The notes under the pieces: generated by a model
The model's database searches: none
Seen by the model: only the letters and a program-made list of their open reading frames with translations
Told to the model about the DNA's origin: nothing
In this document: positions 17,674 to 26,578 of the stretch, piece after piece
Layout of the letters: each line of letters opens with the position of its first letter
How positions within the stretch are numbered: the stretch's first letter is position 1
DNA from: Stenotrophomonas acidaminiphila
Lineage (GTDB): Bacteria > Pseudomonadota > Gammaproteobacteria > Xanthomonadales > Xanthomonadaceae
NCBI RefSeq assembly: GCF_001431595.1
Contig: NZ_LDJO01000021.1
Location: 44,293 to 108,292, forward strand
Reading direction: 5' to 3'
Length of the DNA stretch: 64,000 bases
Program-made: the position numbers and the translations under genes

Positions 17674-18950
17674 GTCCGCCTCCAGTCACTGGCCGGCTGT
17701 TCGCCGGACAGCATCTCATCCAGGCTCTGGCGGCGGCGCACCACCGCATAGCGGTCGCCGTCCACCAGCACCTCGGCCGGCAGCGGGCGCGAGTTGTAGG
17801 TGGACCCCATCGAGGCGCCGTAGGCACCGGCGCCGAGGATCGCCACCAGGTCGCCGGCCTCGCAGCGCGGCAGCTCGCGCGCGGTGGCAAAGGTATCGCC
17901 GGTCTCGCACACCGGCCCGACCACGTCGTAGGTGGCGGACTCGCGCGCGGCCGCCGCGCCCACCGGCACGATGTCGTGCCAGGCGTCGTACAGGCTGGGG
18001 CGCAGCAGGTCGTTCATCGCCGCGTCCAGCACCAGGAACCGGCGTGCCTGGCCGTGCTTTTCCAGCAGCACGCGGGTCAGCACGATACCGGCCTCGGCAA
18101 CCAGCCAGCGGCCCGGCTCGACCAGGATGCGCCCGCCGAAGCCGGCCAGTGCCTGGCGGATCGCATCGGCATACTCGCGCGCGTCCGGCGCCTGCTCGCC
18201 TTCGCGATAGCGCACGCCCAGCCCGCCACCGACGTCGATGCTGGCGATGGCGTGCCCGGCGGCGGCCAGCTCCTTCCAGAACGCGGCCATGCGCGCCAGC
18301 GCCTCGCGCACCGGTTCCAGGCTCAGCAGCTGCGAGCCGATATGCATGTGCAGCCCGTCCAGGCGCACGTCGGGCCATTGCGCCTTCGCGTCGAACCACA
18401 CGCGCGCCTCGGCGATGGACACGCCGAACTTGTTCTCCGCCTTGCCGGTGGAGATCTTGGCGTGGGTCATGGCGTCCACGTCGGGATTGATCCGTACCGA
18501 TGCGACCGCGGTGACGCCGCGCGCGGCGGCGATGCGCTGGATCGCGTCGAGCTCGGCGCGCGATTCGATGTTGAAGCGGCCGATGCCCACGTCCAGCGCC
18601 AGCGCGATCTCGGCGTCGGACTTGCCCACGCCCGAGAACACGATGTCGGCCGCGGCGATGCCGGCACGCAGCGCGCGCTCCAGTTCGCCACCGGACACGA
18701 TGTCAGCGCCCGCGCCTTCCTCGGCCAACAGGCGCAGTACCGCGCCGTTGCCGTTGGCCTTGACCGCGTAGCGGATGCCGGCGTCCAGCCCCGAAAGCGC
18801 CTCGCGCAGCGCGCGCACACGCTGGCGGATGGCCGGCGCGGCATAGACATACAACGGGGTGCCTTCGCGGGCCGCCAGCGCGGGGAGATCGGCCTGCCGG
18901 AACGCCTCCGGCAGACCGCAGTGGTCATCTCGTGTGAATCCCTGATCCAA
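17670..18950 (-). CDS. lysA: Diaminopimelate decarboxylase-like PLP enzyme
   Basis: A 426-residue fold-type III decarboxylase. The PLP lysine is in RYAVKANGN; other family signatures are HIGSQ, GGGLGVRY, EPGRW, VCETGDTFA and GAYGASMGSTYN. Family knowledge: LysA decarboxylates meso-DAP to L-lysine. In this locus it would use DAP freed from stem peptides. The in-frame ATG at 18983 lies in the loop of a terminator hairpin for the upstream gene, so it is not a likely start; a TTG at 18950 has GGAG 7 bases upstream and gives the usual family length. It overlaps the amidase gene by 4 bp. A related D-amino-acid decarboxylase activity cannot be excluded. Confidence 0.85.
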   Translation of the reverse strand: MDQGFTRDDHCGLPEAFRQADLPALAAREGTPLYVYAAPAIRQRVRALREALSGLDAGIRYAVKANGNGAVLRLLAEEGAGADIVSGGELERALRAGIAAADIVFSGVGKSDAEIALALDVGIGRFNIESRAELDAIQRIAAARGVTAVASVRINPDVDAMTHAKISTGKAENKFGVSIAEARVWFDAKAQWPDVRLDGLHMHIGSQLLSLEPVREALARMAAFWKELAAAGHAIASIDVGGGLGVRYREGEQAPDAREYADAIRQALAGFGGRILVEPGRWLVAEAGIVLTRVLLEKHGQARRFLVLDAAMNDLLRPSLYDAWHDIVPVGAAAARESATYDVVGPVCETGDTFATARELPRCEAGDLVAILGAGAYGASMGSTYNSRPLPAEVLVDGDRYAVVRRRQSLDEMLSGEQPASDWRRT

Positions 18951-18961
18951 GGCATTGCTCC

Positions 18962-18995
18962 AAAAAAAGATGGCGGCCCCCATGCAAGGGCCGCC
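18962..18995 (-). terminator. Rho-independent terminator after the second TonB receptor
   Basis: On the minus strand, an 8-bp stem GGCGGCCC / GGGCCGCC with an 8-base loop is followed by ATCTTTTTTT. It stands 50 bp after the TonB-receptor stop and just before the decarboxylase, so it should reduce expression of the three downstream genes relative to the receptor. Confidence 0.85.
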
Positions 18996-19044
18996 AGAGG
19001 AGGAACTCAGTACCGCAAATCCATCATGGTGCGCCGCTGCCCGG

Positions 19045-22000
19045 TCAGAAGTTCCAGTTCACGACCAGCTGCGCGTAGCGTGGGGACTGCCAGCGCGTGC
19101 CGGTGCCGAAGGTGTCGCGCATCACGCCGGGCTGCCCTTCATAGCGTGCCGCCACGTTGATCACTTCCTGCTGGTTGAGCACGTTGTAGACCGACAGTGT
19201 GGCCTTCAGGTCGATGCCTTCCACCGGCAGCGTCCAGACGACATTGGCACCGAGGTTATAGATCCACGGCATACGGCCAAAATCGCCGCGGCCGGAATAC
19301 TTGTACACGCGGTCCTTATAGGTATAGGGAACACCGGTTTCCGGATCGCTGCCACTACATTTTTCCACGCACAACCAGCCGGTACCACCGCCACTGCCGG
19401 TGCTGGTGTAGCTGGCCACGGCACGGTCCTCATCCGGCCACGTCACGCCGAACGCGGTGATCGGGCCGCCGGACAATGCGGTGAAGGTGGCGCCGAAGGA
19501 CCACATGTCGTTGAGCTTGAAGCTGCCCCGCAGTTTGATCTGGTGGCGGTGATCGTTGAACAAGTCGCCGTAGCGCTGGTTGTTGGCCGGGTGATCCCAG
19601 TGCTGGACCATGCCGGTGTCGCCATAGTTGGTATCCGAGTTGACCGGACCCTCATGGTTGCCCGAGGACTTGGACCACAGATAGGAGGCATTGAACGCCC
19701 ACTTGTCGTCCCATGCCCGGTCGATCTGGAACTCCACGGACTTGTAGGTACGCTTGGGCTTGGAGTAACCGATGATGCGGTTGCTGCCCGCCGTCATGTA
19801 GCCTTCCTTGGAAGTATCGATCGTCACCCAGCCATCCTGCGCGCAACCCATGGCCTTGGTGCCCCACAGGGTCAGCTTGTCGCCCGGGTTGGCGATCGGC
19901 CACAGGTTGCTGTGGCGCTTGCCACACAGCGCATTGATGAGCATGTCGTCCATCGCATTGGGCATGCGCCGGTAAGTGCCGGTGACGCCCCACGACCAGG
20001 CCTGGTTGATCATGCTCTGGAAGCCGAGGATCGCCTCGTCCTGATAGACCGCATCCAGGTCGCGGTCCACGCTCTGCCGCAGGTCCTGGACGACGATGTT
20101 CTGCGACTGGTCCACCGGACCGATCTGCGCGCCGATGATCGGCGCCATGTACGGCGCGCCGGTGACCGGGTTGGTTTCCGGGCGCCAGCCGTCCAGCGCG
20201 TAGTAGGTGTACTCGTCGAGCAGGCCGCCGGCGAAGTTGTAGCTGAGGATGCTGGGGATCGGCATGTAATAGCGGCCGAGGTTGCCGAACAGCTTCGTGC
20301 TGCCATCGCCCTTCATGTCCCAGGAGAATCCGAGGCGCGGCGAGAACAGGTTGTCCTGCTTGGTGAAGGTGGTCCCTACCGTGGTCATGTTCTCGAAGTT
20401 GTCCACGCGCACGCCGAGATTCAGCATCAGCGACGGCGTGACGTTCCAGTTGTCCTCAAGGTAGAAGGCGCTGGCCTTGATGTCGAACACGCCGCCGTCG
20501 GCGCGCTCGCGTGCGCGCAGGATCGCGTTCACGCCTGCGGGAACGACCGAGCCGTTGTCGAGCAGGTTGCCCGGTTTGGTGCCATAGGCGGTGTAGTACT
20601 TGCGGGTCGGGCCCGGATAGACCGTCTTGCGATCGGTGGTCATCAGTTCATGGTCCCAGCCGAAACGCAGCTGGTGGTCTCCGAGCATCCACTCGAAGTC
20701 CAGGCGCTTGGCGATGCGCTCGTCCTCATGATTGACGATCGTTCCGCCCGGGTGGCAACCCAGCACCGGGCTGCCCATCGCGCGGTAGGTAGCGCCGTAG
20801 CTCAAGTTCTCGTAGGTGACGAAATCGCACAGGCTGTCCGCGGGCGACTTGTTGTAGCTGCTGCTGCGGTTGATGCCGTACATCGCCTTGGCGGTGAAGT
20901 TGTCGGCGAAATGTCCGGTATAGGTCACCGAGCCACTGGTACCGCCGCTGGAGGCGCGGGACTGGCTGGGCTGCCCCGTGCCACGCTTCGAGCTGGCGAA
21001 GTCGTAGGTGTAGATCGCGGCGTCGCTGTCGCCCTCGTCGGAGAACGCCATCGCCTCCAGCAGATGATTGTCGGTGATGTTCCAGTCCAGCTTGGTACCC
21101 CAGAAGCCGTTGTCGGACGTGCTCTGGGTCCAGCTGTTACCAGCCGAGTTGGTGCTGCCGGTCTTGTTGTCGCGCTGCTCGTACATGGCGAACAGGAACA
21201 GCTTGTCCTTCACGATCGGGCCGGAGGCCCATACGTTGGCCTTGGTGAAGCTGCGGGTGTTGTGGCTGGACAGGACGTTGACGCGACCGTCGGCGTAGTA
21301 GTGATCCTCGGCCTTCGAGCGCCAGGCTGCCGGCTCGAACGTCATCGTCACGCCACCCTTGAACTCGTTGCTTCCCGAGCGGCTGACCGCATTGATCACG
21401 CCGCCGGTGGACCTACCGAACTCGGCGGAGTAGCCGCCGGTCTTGATCTGGAACTCCTCGAAGAACGCGAACGGCGCCGCCGAGAAGCTCTGCCGCTTGT
21501 AGAAATCGGTGACATTGAGGCCATTGATGAAGACCGAGTTCTCGGCCACCGACGAACCGCCGAAGGAAATGCCGCCGAACGACGAGTTACCGCCGATCAC
21601 GCCCGGAGCAAGCAGGGCGACCGATGACAGATCCTGGGCCACCGGCATGCGCGAAAGCTCTTCGCGGTTGATGTTGAACGAGGACTCGGTCGAGTACACG
21701 TCCACCCGGTTGACGATGCGCGAGCCGACCACCTGCACCGAGTCCAGCATCACCGGGCCGGTGTCGCTGCCACCGAGGTTGACGTTGGTGGTGCCGCCCA
21801 GCGAGACGTTGACCGCCAACGGCTCCTTGTCGGCCTGGCCGTCGCGCTTGACGGTCAGGCTGTAGTCGCCCACCGGCAGCTGGCTCAGGCGGTAGCTGCC
21901 GTCGCTGCCGGCGGTCACCGTGCGGGTGAGTCCGGTAGCGGTGTTGGTGATGGTGATCTGGTCACCGGAATTGGCGCGGCCGGCGATGGCGCCGGTGGCA

Positions 22001-22089
22001 CTCTGCGCCATGACGGTGGGTGCGACCGCCCCGAGGCACGCACCCAGCGCGACGCTGAGCGCCGCCTTTTTCAGCATTTTCCTGTTCAT
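19045..22089 (-). CDS. TonB-dependent receptor with N-terminal carboxypeptidase-regulatory-like domain (Oar type)
   Basis: A 1014-residue outer-membrane receptor. After the signal peptide (PTVMAQ) comes a small beta-sandwich domain (residues about 30-105; SDGSYRLSQLPVGDYSLTVK) typical of Oar-like receptors, then the plug (LDSVQVVGSRI, VFINGLNVTDFYKRQ, FEEFQIKTGGYSAEFGRSTGG) and a large barrel ending VVNWNF with a terminal aromatic residue. The start has GGAGAGAG upstream. It begins 49 bp after the transglutaminase stop, so it belongs to the operon starting at 23623. Its codon use is slightly less GC-biased than its neighbours. Family knowledge: Oar-type receptors handle large or oligomeric ligands; muropeptides are an inference. 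Confidence 0.93.
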   Translation of the reverse strand: MNRKMLKKAALSVALGACLGAVAPTVMAQSATGAIAGRANSGDQITITNTATGLTRTVTAGSDGSYRLSQLPVGDYSLTVKRDGQADKEPLAVNVSLGGTTNVNLGGSDTGPVMLDSVQVVGSRIVNRVDVYSTESSFNINREELSRMPVAQDLSSVALLAPGVIGGNSSFGGISFGGSSVAENSVFINGLNVTDFYKRQSFSAAPFAFFEEFQIKTGGYSAEFGRSTGGVINAVSRSGSNEFKGGVTMTFEPAAWRSKAEDHYYADGRVNVLSSHNTRSFTKANVWASGPIVKDKLFLFAMYEQRDNKTGSTNSAGNSWTQSTSDNGFWGTKLDWNITDNHLLEAMAFSDEGDSDAAIYTYDFASSKRGTGQPSQSRASSGGTSGSVTYTGHFADNFTAKAMYGINRSSSYNKSPADSLCDFVTYENLSYGATYRAMGSPVLGCHPGGTIVNHEDERIAKRLDFEWMLGDHQLRFGWDHELMTTDRKTVYPGPTRKYYTAYGTKPGNLLDNGSVVPAGVNAILRARERADGGVFDIKASAFYLEDNWNVTPSLMLNLGVRVDNFENMTTVGTTFTKQDNLFSPRLGFSWDMKGDGSTKLFGNLGRYYMPIPSILSYNFAGGLLDEYTYYALDGWRPETNPVTGAPYMAPIIGAQIGPVDQSQNIVVQDLRQSVDRDLDAVYQDEAILGFQSMINQAWSWGVTGTYRRMPNAMDDMLINALCGKRHSNLWPIANPGDKLTLWGTKAMGCAQDGWVTIDTSKEGYMTAGSNRIIGYSKPKRTYKSVEFQIDRAWDDKWAFNASYLWSKSSGNHEGPVNSDTNYGDTGMVQHWDHPANNQRYGDLFNDHRHQIKLRGSFKLNDMWSFGATFTALSGGPITAFGVTWPDEDRAVASYTSTGSGGGTGWLCVEKCSGSDPETGVPYTYKDRVYKYSGRGDFGRMPWIYNLGANVVWTLPVEGIDLKATLSVYNVLNQQEVINVAARYEGQPGVMRDTFGTGTRWQSPRYAQLVVNWNF

Positions 22090-22138
22090 CCCCTGCTCTC
22101 TCCTGCAGTGTTGTGTATTACAGCGGTGTCACGAAGCG

Positions 22139-23623
22139 TCAATCTTCCGGTGGCGGCAAGACCTGCCACTGGAAGTCGTAGTTCCATTGGTCGAAATAGA
22201 GATTGCCGCCCACCCACTCGGCCTCGCCACGCTGCGAGTCCACGGTTTCGGAGCGGAAGTGCTGCTTGGCCGGTACCAGCGCCTGCGCGTAGTCGTCGTT
22301 GAACGCGATGCGGTAGGCATCCAGCCCGCCGAAGTAAAAATCACGTACCGCCGGCACCGGGCTGTCGAGCGCGCCGGTGGTGACGTCCATCGGCACCCAG
22401 CCATAGGGCGCCAGGTACAGCGCGCCCCAGTCGTGCAGGTTGCTGTAGCCGGTGTCGTTGTCCGAGTACACCATGCCCGACTGCCAGCGCGCGGGAATGC
22501 CGTTCAGGCGCAACAGGCTCATCAACAACAGGGTCTGCTGCCCGCAGTCGGCGTGGGTGGCATGCAGCGCGTGGTCGCTGATGTTGCCGATGGTCGAGTA
22601 CTCGCGCGCGCCGCCCCACGGGATGCGGTCGACCGCATCGAACAGCTTGCGCGCGATCCGGTACGGGTTGGTCTCCCCGTCCACCACGCGCCGCGAGAAC
22701 TCGCGCAGCGCCGGGGTGAACACGATATGCGGCGCGCGCTCGGCCAGGTACGGCGCCAGCGCAGGGTCGTCCGGTGTGGCCAGCACCGCGTCCGGGTCGA
22801 TCGCGAAATGGCGCGCGTACACGGTGACCTCATAGCTCACCGAGAACGCGGTCGGCGTGCCGGCGACCGCCTTGCGTTCCAGGTAGGCGGTGCGCTGCAG
22901 CGCGGCTTCCGGCGCGACCTGCGCACCGCCCGGCACGCTGCCCAGCAGGCGGATGTCCTGCTGCTGCCCGGGAATGGCGCGCGGGTACGGGATCCAGGCA
23001 CGTACCGTCTCGCCGGCCGGCACCGCATCGGCCTTGACCGTGAGCGACTGGGTGACCCGCACCCGCCGCGGCGCGACACTGCTGGTGGCACCGGCCTGCG
23101 CGCGCTTGAGCACTTCCAGGTGATGCGGCGTGACCACCTCGAACGGGCCGGGCGCGGGCGGCTTGATCGCCGGCGAGCGCCGCGCCGCCGCCGCGGTGCT
23201 GACCCGGAACAGGTTGGAGGGCGCGCGGTTGAACCAGCGGCGCTGGCCATCGATGTCCAGGTGTTCGATCAGCCCGGCTTCGTCCCAGGCGCGGAATTCG
23301 TCCTCGCGCAGATCGGGGATGTAGCGGCGCACCGCGGCCATCGCGCGTTCGCGGTCGAGGCCGAAATCCAGTTGCATGCGGCGCATGCGCTCGCGCTGGA
23401 ACAGATAGGCGTCGCGCTGTGCCTGGCCCAGTGCCGGCTGTTGCAATGCAGCGTCGATCTGCGAGCGCGCCCCGGCGAAATCGCCGCGGTCCACGCGCGC
23501 GGCGAGCTGCTCGGGCGTCTCGGCAGCGCCCGCCGTGGCCGACAGCAGGCACAGCAGGCCAGCCATGAGCCGGTACCGGGCAGGCCTGAAAGCGACTGGG
23601 ACTTGGCGCAACGCTGGATCCAC
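22139..23623 (-). CDS. Periplasmic transglutaminase-fold protein
   Basis: About 494 residues. The start is not obvious: a GTG at 23623 gives a basic n-region followed by LMAGLLCLLSATAGAAE, a good signal peptide, with GGAAG 7 bases upstream; the ATG at 23566 would give a signal lacking basic residues. The C-terminal half holds a transglutaminase core with the Cys-His-Asp triad: C360 in HADCGQQ, H397 in NLHDWGALYL and D413 in PMDVTTG. The N-terminal half is a linker with a beta-sandwich-like domain. Family knowledge: bacterial members act as proteases or amide-forming enzymes. As the first gene of the receptor operon it may cut or modify stem peptides (inference). Confidence 0.85.
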   Translation of the reverse strand: MDPALRQVPVAFRPARYRLMAGLLCLLSATAGAAETPEQLAARVDRGDFAGARSQIDAALQQPALGQAQRDAYLFQRERMRRMQLDFGLDRERAMAAVRRYIPDLREDEFRAWDEAGLIEHLDIDGQRRWFNRAPSNLFRVSTAAAARRSPAIKPPAPGPFEVVTPHHLEVLKRAQAGATSSVAPRRVRVTQSLTVKADAVPAGETVRAWIPYPRAIPGQQQDIRLLGSVPGGAQVAPEAALQRTAYLERKAVAGTPTAFSVSYEVTVYARHFAIDPDAVLATPDDPALAPYLAERAPHIVFTPALREFSRRVVDGETNPYRIARKLFDAVDRIPWGGAREYSTIGNISDHALHATHADCGQQTLLLMSLLRLNGIPARWQSGMVYSDNDTGYSNLHDWGALYLAPYGWVPMDVTTGALDSPVPAVRDFYFGGLDAYRIAFNDDYAQALVPAKQHFRSETVDSQRGEAEWVGGNLYFDQWNYDFQWQVLPPPED

Positions 23624-23657
23624 GGCAACACTTCCACGGGTACGCGGGATAACGGTT

Positions 23658-23685
23658 GTGTAACACGCGTGCGACAATGGGTCAA
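23658..23685 (-). promoter_or_regulatory. Candidate sigma-70 promoter for the transglutaminase/TonB operon
   Basis: On the minus strand: -35 TTGACC (23685-23680), a 16-bp spacer, and -10 TTACAC (23663-23658). Start of transcription would be near 23651, about 28 nt before the GTG. It matches the promoter at 15081-15109 closely. Confidence 0.6.
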
Positions 23686-23727
23686 TAATTTATTCTTGAT
23701 TTCAAGGAAGAAAGGAATAAGTATTCC
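23681..23727. promoter_or_regulatory. Divergent operator region with GGAATA-AG-TATTCC palindrome
   Basis: GGAATAAGTATTCC at 23714-23727 is an inverted repeat of 6-bp arms. A related half-palindrome, GAATAAATTATTGAC on the minus strand (about 23695-23681), overlaps the -35 of the leftward promoter about 32 bp away. The palindrome also overlaps the probable -10 of the rightward operon (TTGATT at 23696 as a possible -35), so one protein could control both directions. The regulator is inferred to be the RpiR-type protein downstream. Confidence 0.55.
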
Positions 23728-23749
23728 AATGCACCCCGAGGGAGTCCCC

Positions 23750-25198
23750 ATGTCCGCCACCCCCGTCCGTCCCCGCCCGCGGCGCCTCGCCTGGGCCTGC
23801 TGGTCCCTGCTGATCGCCGCGCCGTTGTGTGCGGCACCGGCCTTCGCGCTCGGCGCGGCCACCGCGTCGTCGCAGGACCATGCCGGCGTCATCGGCCTGC
23901 GCGAGGATTACCTCTCGGCTGCACACTGGATCGCGCAGATGTCCGATCCGGACCGGGTGATCCTCGACCGCGCCGGCATTGCCGCGCAGAACGCGCGCAT
24001 GCGCCAGCTGGATGCGTCCATCCATGACCTGCGCGCGCTGCCGGCGACCCTGCCGCGCGACTTCGTGCGCGCGCAGATCGAGGCGATTTCGCGTCCCCCG
24101 ACCCGCACGCTGTACGACGTGCAGGGCAAGCCGGTCGACGCCGCGCAGCTGCGCGCCATCAGCGACAACCTGGCCATGGACCGCATCGCCGGCACGCGCC
24201 CGCTGCAGTACGGCCTGGTCGTGCACCGCGCCGCGCTGCGCGCCTTCCCGACCGGTCTGCGCGTGTTCTCCAGCAGCGGCGACACCGACATCGACCGCTT
24301 CCAGGAATCGGCGCTGTTCCCCGGCGATGCCGTGGCGGTGCTGCATGAAAGCGCCGACGGCCAGTGGCTGTTCGTCGCCAGCGAGCGCTACGTCGCATGG
24401 GTGGAAAAACGCTTCGTCGGCATCGGCGACGCGGCCCAGGTGTTCGGTTACGGCGCCAGCGGCCCGTACCGGGTGATCACCGGCGCCACCGCCACCACCA
24501 CCTATACGCCGGAAGAACCCCGCGTCTCGCGCCTGCAGCTGGACATGGGCGTGCGCGTGCCGGTGCTGGCCGACTGGCCCGCGCAGCAGCCGGTCAACGG
24601 CCAGCAGGGCCATGCCGCCCACGTCATCCAGCTGCCGGTACGCGATGACCAGGGTCGTCTGGGCTTCGCCCCGGCGCTGCTGCCGCGCTCGCAGGACAGC
24701 AGCGACGACTACCTGGCGCTGACCCCGCGCAACCTGCTCACCCAGGCCTTCAAGTTCCTGGGCGAGCGTTACGGCTGGGGCCATTCCTACGACACCCGCG
24801 ACTGCAGCGGCTTCGTCTCCGAGGTCTACCGCAGCTTCGGCGTGCTGCTGCCGCGCAACACCAGCGCGCAGGCGGTGAGTCCGGCGCTGGACCGCATCGC
24901 CTTCGGCGAGAAGGATGGCAAGGCGCGGCGCGATGCCGCGGTGGACGCACTGCAGGTCGGCGACCTGGTCTACATCCCCGGGCATGTGATGATGACCATC
25001 GGCCATGCCGACGGCATGGCCTGGATGATCCACGATACCTCCGGCGGCAGCTGGTTCGGTGCCGATGGCAAGCGGGTCCAGGCCCACCTCAATGGCGTCT
25101 CGGTAACGCCGCTGCAGCCGATGATGGCCAGCGATACCGCCAGCTACGTCGACCGCATCACCAACATCCAGCGCATCCGCCCGCATACCACCAAATGA
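23750..25198 (+). CDS. NlpC/P60 endopeptidase with SH3 domains (YkfC-like)
   Basis: A 482-residue secreted cysteine peptidase. The signal peptide ends near APAFA. The middle region (about 150-330) looks like two bacterial SH3-type domains (ALFPGDAVAVLHESADGQWLFV and VRVPVLADW). The NlpC/P60 domain has C352 in DTRDCSGFVSEVY, H412 in YIPGHVMMTIG and a third polar site at MIHDTSGG. Family knowledge: YkfC-type enzymes split the gamma-D-Glu-DAP (or Lys) bond to give L-Ala-D-Glu. The ATG at 23750 has GGAG 5 bases upstream; the in-frame ATG 23729 would overlap the operator. It overlaps the epimerase gene by 4 bp, the same partner as in the Bacillus ykf operon. Confidence 0.93.
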   Translation: MSATPVRPRPRRLAWACWSLLIAAPLCAAPAFALGAATASSQDHAGVIGLREDYLSAAHWIAQMSDPDRVILDRAGIAAQNARMRQLDASIHDLRALPATLPRDFVRAQIEAISRPPTRTLYDVQGKPVDAAQLRAISDNLAMDRIAGTRPLQYGLVVHRAALRAFPTGLRVFSSSGDTDIDRFQESALFPGDAVAVLHESADGQWLFVASERYVAWVEKRFVGIGDAAQVFGYGASGPYRVITGATATTTYTPEEPRVSRLQLDMGVRVPVLADWPAQQPVNGQQGHAAHVIQLPVRDDQGRLGFAPALLPRSQDSSDDYLALTPRNLLTQAFKFLGERYGWGHSYDTRDCSGFVSEVYRSFGVLLPRNTSAQAVSPALDRIAFGEKDGKARRDAAVDALQVGDLVYIPGHVMMTIGHADGMAWMIHDTSGGSWFGADGKRVQAHLNGVSVTPLQPMMASDTASYVDRITNIQRIRPHTTK

Positions 25199-26292
25199 AG
25201 ATCACCGATATCGAACTGGGCATGCTGCGCGTGCCCCTGAAAACCCCGTTCAAGACCGCGCTGCGCACCGTCGAATCGGTCGAGGACATCGTGGTGCTGG
25301 TGCGTACCGATACCGGCCACACCGGTTACGGCGAGGCACCGGCCACCGCGGTGATCACCGGCGATACCCATGGCTCGATCATCGAGGCCATCAACAACTT
25401 CATCAAGCCACGCCTGATCGGCGAGGACATCGCCAACCTCAACCGCATCTGCGGGCTGGTGCAGTCCTCGCTGGAGCGCAACACCAGCGCCAAGGCCGCG
25501 GTGGAGATCGCCATCTACGACCTGTGGGCGCAGCTGCACGGCGCGCCGCTGTACCAGATGCTCGGCGGCGGCGACCCGGTGATCACCACCGACATCACCA
25601 TCAGCGTGGACTACATCGACAAGATGGTGGCCGATTCGCTGTCGGCGATCGAGCGCGGCTTCGAGTCGCTGAAGATCAAGGTCGGCAAGGACATCGGCCT
25701 GGACATCGAGCGGGTCAAGGCGATCCACGCCGCGGTCGAGGGCCGGGCGCTGCTGCGGCTTGACGCCAACCAGGGCTGGACCGCCAAGCAGGCGGTCTAT
25801 GCCATGAGCGCGCTGGAGAATGCCGGCGTGGTGCTGGAGCTGCTCGAACAGCCGGTCAAGGCTGCTGACATCGACGGCATGAAGTACGTCACCGAGCGGG
25901 TCAACACCCCGGTGATGGCCGACGAGAGCGTATTCGGCCCGCACCAGGTGTTCGACCTGATCCACCAGCGCGCGGCCGACATCATCAACATCAAGCTGAT
26001 GAAGACCGGCGGCATTTCCAACGCCATCAAGGTCGCCGACATCGCCTCGCTGTACGGCATTCCCTGCATGATCGGCTGCATGCTCGAATCCAGCATCAGC
26101 GTGGCCGCGGCGGTGCACCTGGCGGTGGCCAAGTCCGGCGCGATCACCAAGGTGGACCTGGACGGACCATCGCTGAGCCTGTTCAACCCGGTCACCGGCG
26201 GGGTGATCTTCAATGAATCGGAGATCAGCATCACCGATGCGCCGGGACTGGGCATCACCGAGGTGCGCGGGCTGGAGATGCTGAAGGCATGA
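25195..26292 (+). CDS. L-Ala-D/L-Glu (dipeptide) epimerase, enolase superfamily
   Basis: A 365-residue muconate-lactonizing-group enolase. Catalytic KxK is K160-I-K162 in SLKIKVGKD. Metal ligands are in LRLDANQGW, LLEQPV and MADESVF, and the second lysine is in NIKLMKTGG. A C-terminal DxD (KVDLDGP) is the mark of Ala-Glu epimerases, where it holds the dipeptide amino group. Family knowledge: interconverts L-Ala-D-Glu and L-Ala-L-Glu in murein peptide recycling. The ATGA overlap with the NlpC/P60 gene links producer and consumer of the same dipeptide. No signal peptide, so the dipeptide must enter the cytoplasm. Confidence 0.94.
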   Translation: MKITDIELGMLRVPLKTPFKTALRTVESVEDIVVLVRTDTGHTGYGEAPATAVITGDTHGSIIEAINNFIKPRLIGEDIANLNRICGLVQSSLERNTSAKAAVEIAIYDLWAQLHGAPLYQMLGGGDPVITTDITISVDYIDKMVADSLSAIERGFESLKIKVGKDIGLDIERVKAIHAAVEGRALLRLDANQGWTAKQAVYAMSALENAGVVLELLEQPVKAADIDGMKYVTERVNTPVMADESVFGPHQVFDLIHQRAADIINIKLMKTGGISNAIKVADIASLYGIPCMIGCMLESSISVAAAVHLAVAKSGAITKVDLDGPSLSLFNPVTGGVIFNESEISITDAPGLGITEVRGLEMLKA

Positions 26293-26378
26293 CCGGCATG
26301 GCGACGGCAACCGACCTTGTTGCTGTCGCACTCCCTCCCGGGTGGGCCGCATCCGGGGAAGCAGTGGGGAATGCTTCT

Positions 26379-26405
26379 GCCGTTGCCGTTGCCGTTGCCG
26401 TTGCC
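26379..26405. repeat. GCCGTT hexamer tandem repeat, 4.5 copies
   Basis: Four exact GCCGTT units plus GCC, lying just after the epimerase gene. Copy number may vary by slippage. It is too short a unit for a CRISPR repeat. Confidence 0.85.
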
Positions 26406-26578
26406 CGTGATTTTGCTCTTCGGCATTTGACTTCCCCGGCCGTAGGGCGGGCCGAGCACCGCGGCGGGCCGAGGGGCGAAGAGGCGCACGTGTCTGAGCG
26501 AAGCGAGTTGTGCGCCGTCCCCCCGGCACGCGAGGAGCGCAGGGAACCGGCGGGCGCAGCCCGGCGGATCGCGTCCCG

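Noticed and set aside
18981..18983. ATG as the start of the DAP decarboxylase
   Set aside because: It lies in the loop of a rho-independent terminator; a TTG 33 bases downstream has a proper ribosome binding site.
18955..21627. An 890-codon plus-strand open frame opposite the second TonB receptor
   Set aside because: The minus strand encodes an unmistakable Oar-type receptor over the same bases.
26379..26405. GCCGTT repeat as a CRISPR-like array
   Set aside because: The unit is 6 bp with no spacers and no cas genes nearby; it is a simple tandem repeat.
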